Source of the DNA: Moniliella sp. 'wahieum'
Lineage: Eukaryota > Basidiomycota > Moniliellomycetes > Moniliellales > Moniliellaceae
Length of the DNA: 64,000 bases
Direction of reading: 5' to 3'
NCBI GenBank assembly: GCA_003971905.1
Contig: RSEE01000073.1
Span: forward strand, 186,001-250,000
The notes below the pieces were generated by a model that did not search any database, had not been told where the DNA came from, and saw only the letters and a program-made list of their open reading frames with translations. Shown here in pieces: positions 32,209 to 43,441 of the stretch. Each line of letters begins with the position of its first letter. Position 1 is the stretch's first letter. The translations under genes were made by a program, and so were the position numbers.

Positions 32209-33587
32209 TCATTCATCAACGTGCTCCCTCGCCCCATGTACGCTCCCGCCTTCGCTCGCCGCCCCGATAGCGCCCATTCGGGTCATCGTACCGCTCCTCC
32301 CCTCCCGGGCACGCGGATCGCGCTCGTACCCGCGCCAGGCGCGAGAAGGTGGCGAACGCGAGCGTCGACGCGAGCTCCCCATCCCGCCCCACCGATCCTC
32401 CGGCCATCCACGCTCACGCTCACGGTCCAGACGTTCACCACGAGTCATGCGGTCAGGGCGATCGGGGCGGTCAGGGCGATCGGGGCGGTCAGGGCGCTCA
32501 GGACGGTCAGAGCGGTCGGGACGCTCCACGCGCTCAGGACGCTCCAGGCGCTCGGGTCGCTCCATGCGCCCAGGACGAACAGGGCCATCAGAGCGCGGTA
32601 AACGCTCACGAGGTTCGGAACGATCTAGGCGTTCAGGGATATCAGGACGATTCAGGCGTTCAGAACGCTGGGGGCGGTCGGGACGGTCAATGGGAGCAGG
32701 GCGGGGAGGACGATCAGGAGGAGGGCCAAAGTCATTGTAGCGCTCGGAACGGTCGTCACGTGAGTTGCGACGCACCGGGGAGCGAGACCGACCACGGGCA
32801 CCACCAGGCATAGCCTCCCCTCCACCTCGTTCGTCAAGGTCCAACCGGTCGCGGCGGTCGCTTGGCTCCCCTCGGTCACGGCCCCAGCCGCGGGTAGGCA
32901 CGTCTCGATCTCCCCGCGCAAGACCATTGTCTCCCCTCTGGCTCTCCTGCCACCCGTCCTTACGGTCATCGCGGCGGATTCCCCACCGTTCGTCCCGTTT
33001 GTCGCCCCACCCTCTGCGGTCCCGCTCCCACCCACGGGAGAGCGGGGGACGTCCCTCCTTCCATACGCGGATGCGCGGTCGTACTCTCCGCCCTGCGCCT
33101 GTTCGCGCTCTTGGTTGAGTCTGCGTTGGGCCTGCGTCGGTCCAAACCAAGCCGCATGACCAATCTTGCTGATCCCCCGACGCACCTCTTCCCACGACGA
33201 CAGGTCCACCTTGACAACCCCATTATCGATTTGTCCGCCGTGCATGCAGCGCACCGCATTGCGCGCGGCCTCTTCCGGGTCGCGCAGGGCGTCGACACCA
33301 AACTTGACGTACGCCGTGCCACGGGACGAACCAGACTTGTGCACCACCACGTCCACCCTCTCCACCGCACCGTACCACTCAAAAATCGAAAGCAAGTGCC
33401 GCGGGGCGACGTTGCGCGTCAGCCCCTGCACCCGCGCCACCGTCAACTTGTGTTCCTCGGCCGACGCTGCCTCGTCCCGCGCGCGAGAGGGTGGGTCCGA
33501 GCGAGGACGCGGGGGATGCGACTGGGACCCACTGGGGCGGCGCACGCCCGGCGCGGGAGAGGCGCGACGCTCCTGCTGGGCATCCAT
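32209..33587 (-). CDS. RNPS1: RNPS1-like RRM protein with RD/RP-rich tail
   Basis: RNPS1 belongs to the ASAP/exon-junction periphery and links splicing to mRNA fate in the nucleus. One RRM lies at about residues 45-130: RNP2-like LTVARVQGLTRNV, RNP1-like RGTAYVKFGV, and the RNPS1 signature CMHGGQIDNGVVKVDL. The C-terminus is a long Arg/Asp/Pro-rich low-complexity region with repeated RPDRPDRPD. The frame shifts near 33049, where GACGTCCCCCGCTC needs one more C (DVPPLSRGW). An AACGTTCAAC site lies 200 bp upstream of the start MDAQQERRAS. Other RRM/RS proteins are alternatives, but the HGGQID motif favours RNPS1. Confidence 0.8.
32450..32525 (-). repeat. RPD-coding 9-nt tandem repeat
   Basis: Tandem copies of a nonamer coding Arg-Pro-Asp (or Arg-Pro-Glu) form part of the low-complexity tail of the RRM protein. 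Confidence 0.75.
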
Positions 33588-35180
33588 CGTAGCGTCGGTC
33601 GGTCGGAGAGGAACGACGAGGGATGACGATGTTGCGGCACTGCCGCTGCCCCCAACCCACCCCCGGCGCCTGCTCCTCCGCCCCCCGACCAAGGCCGCTG
33701 CGGATTAGGTCAGCATGCGCTTGGACCCCGCCGTCGAGCAGGGCTGCATTTGAAACCAATACCAGGGGTTCTCACTCTCATTCATCAACGTTCAACGAGC
33801 ACTCCACGCTTCGCTTTTCCACAGTCCGTCGCCCTCGCCCATCGCAAGCATTCCATTCCGCCCTTGGACCCCGTGGATTGCTACCCCCCACGCAATCCAC
33901 GCAGCGGGAAACACCGTGTAGTCAATGCGTGCGTATTCCCCAAAATAGGTCTCCATTAGCTAATTCGGCCGGGGAAGATGTGGGGGGGAGAAGGAGCCAA
34001 CTAGAAAAGTGCGCTTTTGAGGAGTCGACGACGGTGACTCGATGGCCTTGAAGCTTGATGCCACTCTGGATATGGCCAACCTTGTTTCGGCCGTTCTGTG
34101 TTGTTGGCAAACAAGCCCCAGACGGACAGCGAGCGAGCTGGCGTTCCAGACAACAGGGGACACCATGCGGCCATTACGTGTTACGCCAACAACAAACAGC
34201 AAGAGACACAGCGTCGATGACAGAGGCGGATGGGAAGACCCCACGAAATGCTTGTGACTTGGCAAGGCAACAGGGACCTGTGGGCACAAGAACGAGGGCA
34301 AGGAGGGCAGCCGAGGCAGTTGCCGTGCTGTTTTTGGCCGCGGTGACGATGTGCTCAATAGGAATGGCCTTGCTGATGCATGGCTGATGAGCGTCGTCTG
34401 GTCGAGGGAGCGCGATCGGTGGGCACCGTGTGCGCGATCTGGCGAATGTGTGATGACAAAGGCGTTTGTAACCAGGCCACGAGCTCAGGGCGCTCAGGCC
34501 GGCCGGGAAGCGGGGGCCCGGTGCTGTCTCTGGCGTGAGGCCGAGGCCGGAGCATGGGCTGGGCGAAGCCTCCCAGCAAAACGCGGGGGAGGACACTGCA
34601 CGTGCGCCGGCCTGCGCTGCGTCTGCTACGCCCGCACGGGGCCAGTGGCGGTGGCCCTGTGTGGACTGGAGGGGCGGGCGCAAAGCGCACAGGTGCCTGG
34701 GCGGGGGCGACCTGCGTGTGCAACCCTATCTGTGGGCGTGGTAAGCGTGATGGGGACGCATGATGTGTGACGTAGTGTGCGTGGCGCGGCAGGGGGGCGG
34801 TGTGCGGGCGGTGCAGCCGGGCGCCAGTGCCGGGTTCTGCCCCACAGCGACGGGCGGACACTGGCGCGGGGCGGCCGGGGCGCGCACCTGGGGCCGGTGG
34901 GGCGCGGGGGCTGTGTGTGCTGGGCCCTGCGCAGCCACGGCGGGGACGCAGGCCGAGAGCGGGTCGCGTTTAACCCCGCTCGCGGGCCGGCGTGGGCACG
35001 CTCTGGGCAGGCACGGGCGGGCGCTGTCTTCCTGGCTCAGCCTGAGCGCTCAGGCTCAGCAGCCCAGCAGCCCAGCAGCCCAGCGCAGCCACACCCGCCC
35101 GCCGCTGCCCCTCCCCATCAGCGCCCAGCCCAGCACCGGCGTCTGTCCCAGCGGCCACCGCCCTCCAACCCACCACCACC
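33588..35180. other. Long intergenic region, GC-rich
   Basis: 1.6 kb separating two divergent genes. It includes AACGTTCAAC at 33787-33796. The half toward the bHLH gene is very GC-rich. Frames of 60-170 codons on both strands have no recognisable domain; the long plus-strand frame running into the bHLH gene is a GC-bias artefact. Confidence 0.55.
33787..33796 (+). promoter_or_regulatory. AACGTTCAAC candidate promoter element (RNPS1-like gene)
   Basis: An exact copy of the 10-mer found upstream of the AIG2-like and La genes, about 200 bp before the RRM protein start codon. Confidence 0.4.
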
Positions 35181-36858
35181 ATGCTCTCCTCGGTCTCCGG
35201 CCCCTCCGCCACCCCCCGCGGCCTCTCCCCCGCCATGCCCCCCGTCCACACCCCCGACATGCGCCCCTTCCCCCCGCTCCCCGGCGCCACTGACCTCCCC
35301 CGATGCCTGTCCCATACGAGGGTGCGTGTCTCTATTCCTGCCCCCCGTTGCCCGGCTGACCCACCGTCCTCCCCCAGACTTTGAGGTCGACCTTGCTCTG
35401 CCCGACCAGATGACATTTGCTGAGCTCGAGGCCATCCTCGCCGGCGAAGGCGCTGTTCCTGAGGACGCCGACCTGCTCGCCTCCCACCCGCACTTTGCTA
35501 CCGACGCATGGCCCTTTGCCCTCTCGCGTCCCGCCTCCCCCTCGGAAATGCGCCACTGGCTCACGTCCCGACAAGCCTCCCGCAACGCCTCTCGCGTTGT
35601 CTCTCGCGCCGCCAGCCCAACACGAGGCAACCCTTCTCCCGCCCCGCTTCCCCCGCACCATGTCCCCACTGTCCCCGCCCCCGCCCCCGCCCCCGCCCCC
35701 TCCCGCTCCCGCTCCCGCTCCCCCTCGCCCCCACCCCTACTACCGCCCTGCCCCCCGCCTCTTCCGCTCCCGTACAAGATCTCCCCCGCGCTGCCCCGGC
35801 GCCTGAACAGGCGGCCGGCACGACCACCCCCACCCGCACCCCTCCCAGCCGAGCCAACACGCTCAGCCCCGTTCGCTCCCCCTCGGCCTCGCCGTCGCAT
35901 GATCCCAAGGCCTTGGCCGGGACTGAGGCGATGCAAGTGGACGAAGCGCCTGTGCCTCCCCCTCCTGCGGTCGGCTTTGCGTTCCCGCCTGCGCAGGATG
36001 CCATGGGGCTAGGATTCCAGCCCGGTGGCGGGGGCGGACTGTTTAGTGCCCAAGAAAAGCAACTGCTCAACAGCTTTCTTACCGAGTTGGAATGGGCCTT
36101 CCACCCTGACTTGCCGGCGCATATGCCGACGTATGCTGCGCCGCCGCCCACGCAGCCGCCTGCCCCACTTGCTGTCCCGCCCCCCGCGCCCCCCTGCACC
36201 AAGGGAAAAGAAGGCCAAGGTGGACCTTGACACGAGCAAGAAGCGACGGCCCAACCCTTCTCCACCACAAGCCACCCCGGCCCAGTCCGGCCCGGCGCCC
36301 AGCACCTCGACGCCTTCCACAGCCGAGCAGCCGGCTACCCGGCGCTCTTCGCACATTGCCTCGGAGCAGCGCCGAAGAGAGAACATTCGCGCTGGCTTTG
36401 TTGAGGTGGTGGAGCTGCTGGAGCTGGGGCGCAAGTACGGTGCTCGCGCCCTCGGGTTGGCAGCTGGCGCCGGGACGGGGGTGGAGGACGAAGGGCTGGA
36501 CGACCGATCGGATGAAGATCGGCATGTATCCCCGTCGGCCTTGTATGCGATTCCGCAAGGTACGGATGGCGCGTTGGCCGGGCCGGTGGATACGGCCGCA
36601 TTGGCCGCGGTGCCCATCCCGGCGCCCTCGAGGCGAAAGAAGCGCTCGCGCGACGTGGATGATCATGCGGGACGCGGCCGTGGGCGCGGCGGGAGTGCCG
36701 GTGGCGAAGCCGGCAGCAAATCCGCCGTACTCTTCCAGGCCGTCGACTTTCTTACTTGGCTCGAGGGAAGGAACGAGCTGCTCGAACGACAATGTCAGGC
36801 CCTGGCCGCTTTGTTGCCCGACCATATGCGGGAACAGGTGGAACGCTCCCTCCCTTGA
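35181..36858 (+). CDS. bHLH transcription factor with long loop
   Basis: Nuclear DNA-binding regulator. The basic region and helix 1 read SSHIASEQRRRENIRAGF; the H-E-R arrangement predicts E-box (CACGTG-type) binding. Helix 2 is KSAVLFQAVDFLTWLEGRNE and continues into a leucine-zipper-like LLERQCQALAALL. Between helices lies an unusually long loop of about 97 residues that contains a basic stretch (RRKKRSRD). The intron 35322-35377 joins PVPYE to DFEVDL. The frame shifts near 35301 (C5 run short by one), around 35670-35760 (C-rich) and near 36195. The proline-rich middle region is poorly defined. The family within bHLH cannot be named with confidence; Ino4-like is possible. Confidence 0.78.
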
Positions 36859-37832
36859 GGCTCGCGTTGAGCCCCGGCCTGGTGGCCTGCACTACTCGGA
36901 CCCAGTCTAGTCCTAGCCTCGCCGACCGGCCTGACACGGACGTGTGGGAGCTCATGAGGCATGGCGCATCATGCATCCTGCATCCACCCCGTTCAGTGGG
37001 CACGTCCGTGTGTTCTTTTCGAGTACCCTCTATCGCATCTCCCTTTAGTCATTCATTCTGTGCTGTAGAAGTGGCCTGGGACGAGCAGGAGGGCTGGGGA
37101 TGCAGTGGGGCTCCGAGCTTGGCCCGCGCGCTTGGTGCTTATAAGAAGGCGTTTGCTAGCCGGAGGAGATCGATGATTAGCACATCACGTGACCGGGGAC
37201 CGGGTTGGCGCGGTGCGTGGGCCGGCAAAAAGGTAGGGGATGCGTGCGTCGTCGATGATCGTCTCGGGTGTTCTCTGGAGTAGCCGGAAGGTTTGAGAAG
37301 CAATTTGACATGTGGCCACCGCAGCGGGTGGCAGGCACATGCCATCTCTCCTGTCCGCCACTTGAGCTTGCTTGGCCGAGGTACGTTGAGGCTGAGGCGG
37401 GGGGAGCCGAAGACGAAAGCCACACATTCCACATTCCACCGTGTGGCCAATCGTCAGCGATCATCGTAGCCATGTCACACGCCAGCGAGCCAGCCAGGCG
37501 GCGCTGCTCGCAGGACAGATGGGCAGGCGGGTCTGCCCCATGCGTCCCCACACTGGCCCAGCGCACCCGAGCGAGGCGAACCCTAGCCGCGTCTGCTGGC
37601 CGCCAGGCGAGTGTGGCGCGGCAGGAGTGGCCCCGGACGCAGGCCGAGGCACGGCGGCAGCGCCACGCTGGCAGCGCACCCAGCACGCTGGGCGCTGGAA
37701 ATGCTGTCAGCAGCAACGCAGCTGAGGCGCAGCCGCCCAGGCCAGAGCCACTAGCATCCGCCCGCCGCTGCTCCCCAAGTCGGGCTGTGCGCTTCGGTTC
37801 TCCACCCGGCACGCACGCACCACCTACGCCCC
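36859..37832. other. Intergenic
   Basis: About 1 kb between the bHLH stop and the RasGAP start. No gene recognised. Contains a CATCATGCATCCTGCATCC stretch at 36967-36985 and a GC-rich promoter side. Confidence 0.55.
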
Positions 37833-40289
37833 ATGGCCTCCCCCCCGGGCGCTGTGCCCGCCGCCACCCCGCCCGACGCGCCGCCGTCTGCTGCGCGGCG
37901 CAGTGGCCTGATGAGCGCCCCCTTTGGCCGCGCCAACCGGTACAGCGTCACCGCCCTCTACAGCCTCGCCGCCGAGCAGGATGTGGATGTGGAGGACGAG
38001 CTTGCGCGCACCCAGCGCCGCCTGCGCCTCCTCAAGGCCCGCATCTCCGCCCAGAGCAAGAGCAACTTTATGCTCGAGCGCGACGTGCGCTTCCTCGACT
38101 CGCGCATCGCCCTCCTCATCGCCAACCGCATGGCCCTGGACGAGCAGACCGACGTGGCCCAGACCTTGGAAGACCCAGACGTCCAGTCTGGCTACGCACT
38201 CGACGACCGCAAGACCCAGCAGTACGCCAACTTCTTCTTCCTCCTCCAGTCTGAGCCGCGCCACATTGCTGCTCTCTGCCGCCTCGTCTCGCTTGCCGAG
38301 ATTGACACACTGCTCCAGACCGTCATGTTTACCCTGTACGGCAACCAATACGAGAGCCGGGAGGAGCACCTGCTGCTTACCATGTTTCAAGTACGTCCCC
38401 CCCCTCCCTTCCTGCTGGCCGCGCGTTTGGGCTGACCTTGGTGTGTGCACCGTTCGCGCCCCGGGCTGCTTTGCTCGCTTGCAGTCTGTCCTCTCGGCCC
38501 AATTTGAGATGGCCACCGACTTTGGCTCCCTTCTCCGCGCCAACACGCCCGTGTCACGCATGATGACCACCTACACCCGTCGCGGGCCCGGGCAGAGTTT
38601 CCTCAAGCAAGTCCTCGCTGAGCGGATCAACAGCTTGATTGAGCACAAGGACCTGAACCTGGAGGTCAACCCGCTCAAGGTGTACGAGCAGATGATCAGT
38701 CAAATCGAAGAGGACTCGGGCAGTCTTCCGCCCAATCTACCGCGCGGTGTGCCGGCTGAGGTGGCGGCGGCCAACCCAGACGTGCAAGCGATTGTCGCGC
38801 CTCGCCTTACCATGTTGATGGAGATTGCTGGCAGTTTCTTGCAGACGATCATCAACTCGATCGAATTGGTTCCGTATGGCATCCGGTGGATCTGCAAGCA
38901 GATCCGCTCCCTGACCAAACGAAAGTACCCCGACGCTAGTGACGCCTCGGTCTGCTCCTTGATTGGCGGGTTCTTCTTCCTCCGCTTTATCAATCCGGCC
39001 ATCGTCACGCCCCAGGCATACATGCTTGTCGACGCCACTCCGGCCAAGCATCCTCGTTGCACGCTCACCTTGATTGCGAAAATGCTGCAGAACCTGGCCA
39101 ACAAGCCCAGCTACGCCAAGGAGGAGTATATGATTTCACTCAATCCCTTTGTCGAGGCCAACCACACGCGGATCAACCAGTTCCTCAATGCGCTCTGCGA
39201 CGTGGGGGACTTTTACGAAACGCTAGAGATGGACCAGTACATGGCACTGAGCAAGAAGGACCTGCAGATCTCCATCACCCTCAACGAGCTGTACAACACA
39301 CATGCGCTCGTTGCTCAGCACCTCGACGTACTCGCCCCGGGCGACAAGCACCATCTTCGGATCGTGGTGGATGAGCTGGGGCCTCCGCCGGCGCAGGTGC
39401 CGCGGAACGAGAACCGGAGCATTGAGCTACCACTGTTTAGCCGGTGGGAGACGCCGATCCAGGACCTGACCACAGCGCTCATGTCGGAAAACAATGTGAC
39501 CTCGAACGAGATTCTGTACATGGAGACCAAATCGCTCTTTGTGCAGATGCTGCGGATCGTGCCGGCTCTGGCCGAGCCACGACCGCTGGCACTGCAGTTG
39601 ATTGCCGAACGGGCGGCAACCAGCAAAGATGCAGCGATGGTACGCCGTGGGATCAAGGCCAAGGAGAGCTGCGAGAGCTGGAGGAACTCAAGATTGTGGA
39701 CCGGAGGGACGGGTATGCGCTCATGGCCGACGAGGTGGAGGCCGAGCTGGCTCACCTGGGCAATATGCGGGAAAAGATGGTGCAGGAGATGGCTTCGCTC
39801 GAGGCGGTGTACCGAACGATTGGCGAGCACAATGCGTATCTTCGCATGCAGTTTGACGCCTACCGCTCCTACCTCCACAATGTCCGCTTGACTTCCTCTG
39901 CCGGCAAGGACGGCAAGGCGACGGCCGCAGTGGGCGTGGGTTGCGTTCAATGGCAAGGAGCGGCGGGCGCAAAAGTCGTCGGCCCAAGGCCCTTACCGGT
40001 TCACCCATGCGCAATTGGAGAAGGACGGCACGATTGTAGAATCTTCCGTTCCCGAACCCGCCGGGCCAACATCTTCTTTGCCCTCTCCTCTCCCTCGCCG
40101 GCCGCGTTCCTGATTGCGCTCCACTACAAGGGGCGGGAGAAAGCGATCCTGGAAATGGATCTGAAACTGGACGATTTGCTGGAGAAGCAGAAGGACGAGG
40201 TGCAATGGCTTGATTTGGAGTATGTCAAACTCGATGTGGGCAAGGTGCTTCACCTGCTCAATCGGACATTTACCAAAAGGGGTCGGTAA
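37833..40289 (+). CDS. Ras GTPase-activating protein, Gap1/IQGAP-type
   Basis: Turns off Ras-type GTPases; the S. pombe counterpart is Gap1/Sar1. Order: N-terminal coiled coil (about residues 45-100), RasGAP domain with FFFLRFINPAIVTPQ, and the RasGAP C-terminal domain found in IQGAPs (YRFTHAQLEKDGTIVE to VGKVLHLLNRTF). Calponin-homology and IQ motifs of full IQGAPs are absent. LLRANTPVSRM keeps an arginine at the expected finger position, so GAP activity is likely. One intron (38391-38484, GTACGT/GCAG). Frames shift near 39668 (GGAGAGC needs another G: KEELRELEEL), near 39935 and near 40055. About 790 residues, close to Gap1. Confidence 0.85.
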
Positions 40290-40841
40290 CCCCGATTTCC
40301 GATTTGGTTGTAGCGCCTTGCCCCTTTTGTAGGGACAAGAGGGGCGTGCCCATCTGTGTTTTGTTTGTTTTCCTTTGCTGTTGGCTCCTGATACCAGTCT
40401 CATCGACTCCCTCCCTACTGTCTCTCTTTCGCCCGCTTGTGCCCGGTGGTTGTACATTCATTCCCTCATCTCCTGCAAGCATCTTGTATAGCATGCGCCT
40501 ACACGCACACCAGCAAGCTCTCCTGCCCCCGGCCGCCTCCACCTCGCACCCCAACCTCGCCCCCTCCGATCCCTGCCTTGGCGTACCATTCGGAACGATA
40601 GACTGTAAAGGCAGGGCTAGATACACGTTGCCTGGGTTGGTGCTCTCAACGAAGAGCGTCCGATGTGGGCCCTGGCCTGCGGGAAACGTTCAACGCGCAG
40701 CCGCTCAACGTCAACCCCGCAATGGCGAACTGCAATGTTCACGTGCCATGCGCTCGGCGCAGCGGGTGACGTGGAGGGTGTGCGCCGGGGGGAGCGTGCG
40801 CTGCGCTGCGCTGCTGCTGCCGGCTGCCTCCACCGCCGCCG
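40290..40841. other. Intergenic, promoter of the AIG2-like gene
   Basis: Contains AACGTTCAAC at 40685-40694 and a related CAATGTTCACG at 40733-40743, both 100-160 bp before the next start. No gene. Confidence 0.55.
40685..40694 (+). promoter_or_regulatory. AACGTTCAAC candidate promoter element (AIG2-like gene)
   Basis: An exact copy of the shared 10-mer, about 150 bp upstream of the start codon, followed 40 bp later by the variant AATGTTCA. Confidence 0.4.
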
Positions 40842-41850
40842 ATGAGCTCGATGGCCGCCGCCGCCGCCGCTGCCGATGTGTCCGCTGCCGCTGCCGCCGC
40901 CGATGCGCCGCCAGGCGTGTTCGTGTACGGCACGCTCACCCACCCGCTCATCCTCCGCCGCGTGCTCGGCCTCCCGCCCACCGAGCGCCTCGAAGTGCGC
41001 GCCTACCCTGCCCTCGCCCCGCTCCACGCCGTGCACCATGTGCGCGGCGAAGACTATCCTGGCCTTTCCCCGTCCGTCGCCTCCGTGGACGGCGAGCCGC
41101 TCCCCCCCGCCGCATGCTTTGCGCGCGGGCTGCTGATTGATGGTCTCACCCCCGAGCACCTGCGCCTGCTCGATGCGTTTGAGGCGGACGAGTACACGCG
41201 CGACGTGATCGACATTATCCTCCTGACGGCTCCACTCCCGTGCCCGACACGGCCTCCCCGCCCCGCCGCCGACCGAGGCTGACAAGGCGACGGAATCTCT
41301 GCTTGCTACGTTCCAGCTGCTCGACGTGGCTGCCTCTGCGCTCTCCATGGCCCCCGACAGCGCTGACGATCCCGACCTGCGCCGCACGGCCCAAGTGTAC
41401 CTCTGGACCGCTGGCGAGGACAAGCTGATCCCTTTGACCGAAGGCCGGGCGCACAGGGGCGCCTGGCGGCTCGAAGCGTTTGTCCAGCACAAAGTGGAGG
41501 AATGGACGTCAACAGCGGACGATAGCGAGCTCTTTACCGCTGTTGACCGACTGCGCTTGGGCCTGCCTGAGCCGGCGCCCGCGCCGCGCGCGCGGCGTAC
41601 GAGGACGACGATCCCTGGTCTTCCGGCCCTGGCGTTGGAGGCGACATCCCCGCTGCCGTGCGAGTCGCTGCAGCAGCCGAGGCTGGCGTCGACGACGATC
41701 CCTGGGGCACCCCACGTGCCTTCACGCCCGACCCGCATGGTCTGACAGCAGCCGTGGCGGCTGCTTCGGTCGCGGCGGCCGTGCCGCGTTCTTCCCTCGT
41801 CCCTCCTCTCACCCCGCCACCCCCGTCGGGGGAGGAAGACCTCGAGGCAC
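40842..41850 (+). CDS. AIG2/gamma-glutamylcyclotransferase-like domain, possibly fused to the next gene
   Basis: The cyclotransferase-like fold acts on gamma-glutamyl compounds, releasing 5-oxoproline. After an Ala-rich leader, GVFVYGTLTHPLILRRVLG carries the substrate-loop signature of the AIG2/GGCT superfamily. LDAFEADEYTRDVI has the expected catalytic glutamate position, and VYLWTAGEDKLI with WRLEAFVQHKVEEW matches the C-terminal strand and helix. Frames shift near 41230-41265 and 41574. After the second, an open acidic region (two EDDDPW/VDDDPW segments) continues toward the class V aminotransferase with no stop in the best-looking frame. The 3' boundary given here is therefore provisional. 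Confidence 0.7.
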
Positions 41851-42004
41851 ATGCCGGATGGGGAGATGGCGCAGCGGAGCCCGAGGAGCACGAGGAACAA
41901 GGCGAGCGATTTGTCGATCCGGACGAAGACCATCGATACTTACGTTGGGCCATGCGATTCGTCACACTGGGCCTTTGCCGAGGGCTACACCAATCTTAAC
42001 AATG

Positions 42005-42042
<38 letters not shown>

Positions 42043-43441
42043 GTTTTTGGATACTGGGGTGAGGAGTATGTACTGACGCGCAACAGGTTCGTTTGGCGCG
42101 CCTCCCAAGGAAGTACGACACCTTTATCGCTCGATTCAGGAGGAGGTGGATGCAAATCCGGATCTGTTTCATCGTACTGCGTTCCCCCAGCAGCTACGCA
42201 CATTTTACCAACGCATCGCACCGCACCTGCACTGTGCGCCGGCAAACCTGTGCATGGTGCCCAACGCGACCACCGGCACCAATGCCATCCTGCGCGACTT
42301 TCCCTGGCGGGCCGGGGACGTGGTGGTGCTCACGAGTCTGGGCTACGATTCAGTGGAAAAGACAGTACGGTACGTGCAGGACAGCTTGACGCCTCGTCTG
42401 GGTGACCCGGCGCAGGGAGAAGAGGGCCAAGTGCCGCGCCTGGTCACCGTTCCGCTCGTGCTACCAATGAGCCACGATGATGGTGGCCAAGGTGGAGCAG
42501 GTGCTGGATAGCCTGCCCGCCGTCAGCCAAGATGATGGTGATGGATGCGGTGACGAGCAAGCCGGCGGTCCGAATGCCATGGGAGCGACTCTGTCAACTT
42601 GTCCGCCGCCGCGGGATCTTTTCCCTGGTCGATGCAGCGCATGGCATCGGCGCCATCCCAATCAACATTGAGCAGGCGCAACCGGACGCATTGGTCACCC
42701 TACCGAGCAAGTGGTGTTATGCGGCGCGGGCGGCCGCTGTGCTCTACGTCGCACCGGACCAGGCGGGCCGGGTGCCATTCAGCTCGGTCCCGACCAGCCA
42801 CGGGTACGTGCGCCAGGCGCAGCTGCAAGCGCTCCCGCCTGCCCAGCGCGCGCAGTCGTGGCAGGCGCAGTGGGACGATGCAGGGACGACCGACTTTGCC
42901 CACTTGCCAGCTGCGCTGGGCGGGCTGGACTTTGCCGAGACGCGCTTGGGCGGCCTGGAGCGCGTGCGCGCCTACACGACGTACCTCGCCCGCGTTGGTG
43001 GGCAAGCCGCGGCGCACATCCTCGGCACAGATACCTTGGATGGCGGCGACGCCGACTTGGCCGACATACCGATGGTCAATGTCCGCTTGCCACTCAACAA
43101 GGACGTCTGGGATGAGACGTGGATGCGGCCGGGCGGGGTGAACGACTATGTGGAGCAAAAGTTGCTGTGGTTCAAGACGACCATTCCGCTGTGCGAGTAT
43201 GTCCTGTTCTTCTGTTGGGGGCCTAGGAGGAGGAGGAGGGGGAGAGGAAGCAGAGGCCAAGCCAAAGCCAAAGGCACAGACACACAGGCAGAGCTGACCC
43301 AAACGTACCAGACACAACGGCGCACTGTATGCGCGCTTCTCGGCGCAGGTGTGGCTGGAGCGGGGCGACTTTGAGTACGGCGCGCGCGCACTCAAGGAAA
43401 TCTGCCGCCGCCTCAACGCAGGTGAGGCGCAGCTGGAATAA
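41851..43441 (+). CDS. Class V (PLP-dependent) aminotransferase / epimerase-like
   Basis: A PLP enzyme of the cysteine desulfurase/isopenicillin-N-epimerase-like fold. EGYTNLNNGSFGAPPKEV is the family N-terminus, split by the intron 42005-42086. MVPNATTGTNAILRDF follows, then the PLP-contacting Asp in LVDAAHGIGAIPI, and the Schiff-base lysine in LPSKWCYAARAAAVLYV. The second intron (43197-43311) joins IPLCE to HNGALYARFSAQVWLE; the gene ends GEAQLE at 43441. Frames shift near 41955 and two or three times in 42475-42545. The substrate cannot be told; a C-S lyase or epimerase is as likely as a transaminase. No clear separate start codon exists, so it may be the C-terminal half of a fusion with the AIG2-like part. 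Confidence 0.78.
42010..42039 (+). repeat. (CT)n tract just after an intron donor
   Basis: Fifteen CT units directly follow the GTAAG donor of the aminotransferase intron, so the pyrimidine tract sits at the 5' rather than 3' side. Confidence 0.8.

Noticed and set aside
34777-36012. Plus-strand frame of 411 codons, Pro/Ala/Arg-rich
   Set aside because: It starts in GC-rich non-coding DNA and overlaps the bHLH gene in a different frame for most of its length. Only a short part agrees with the real gene.
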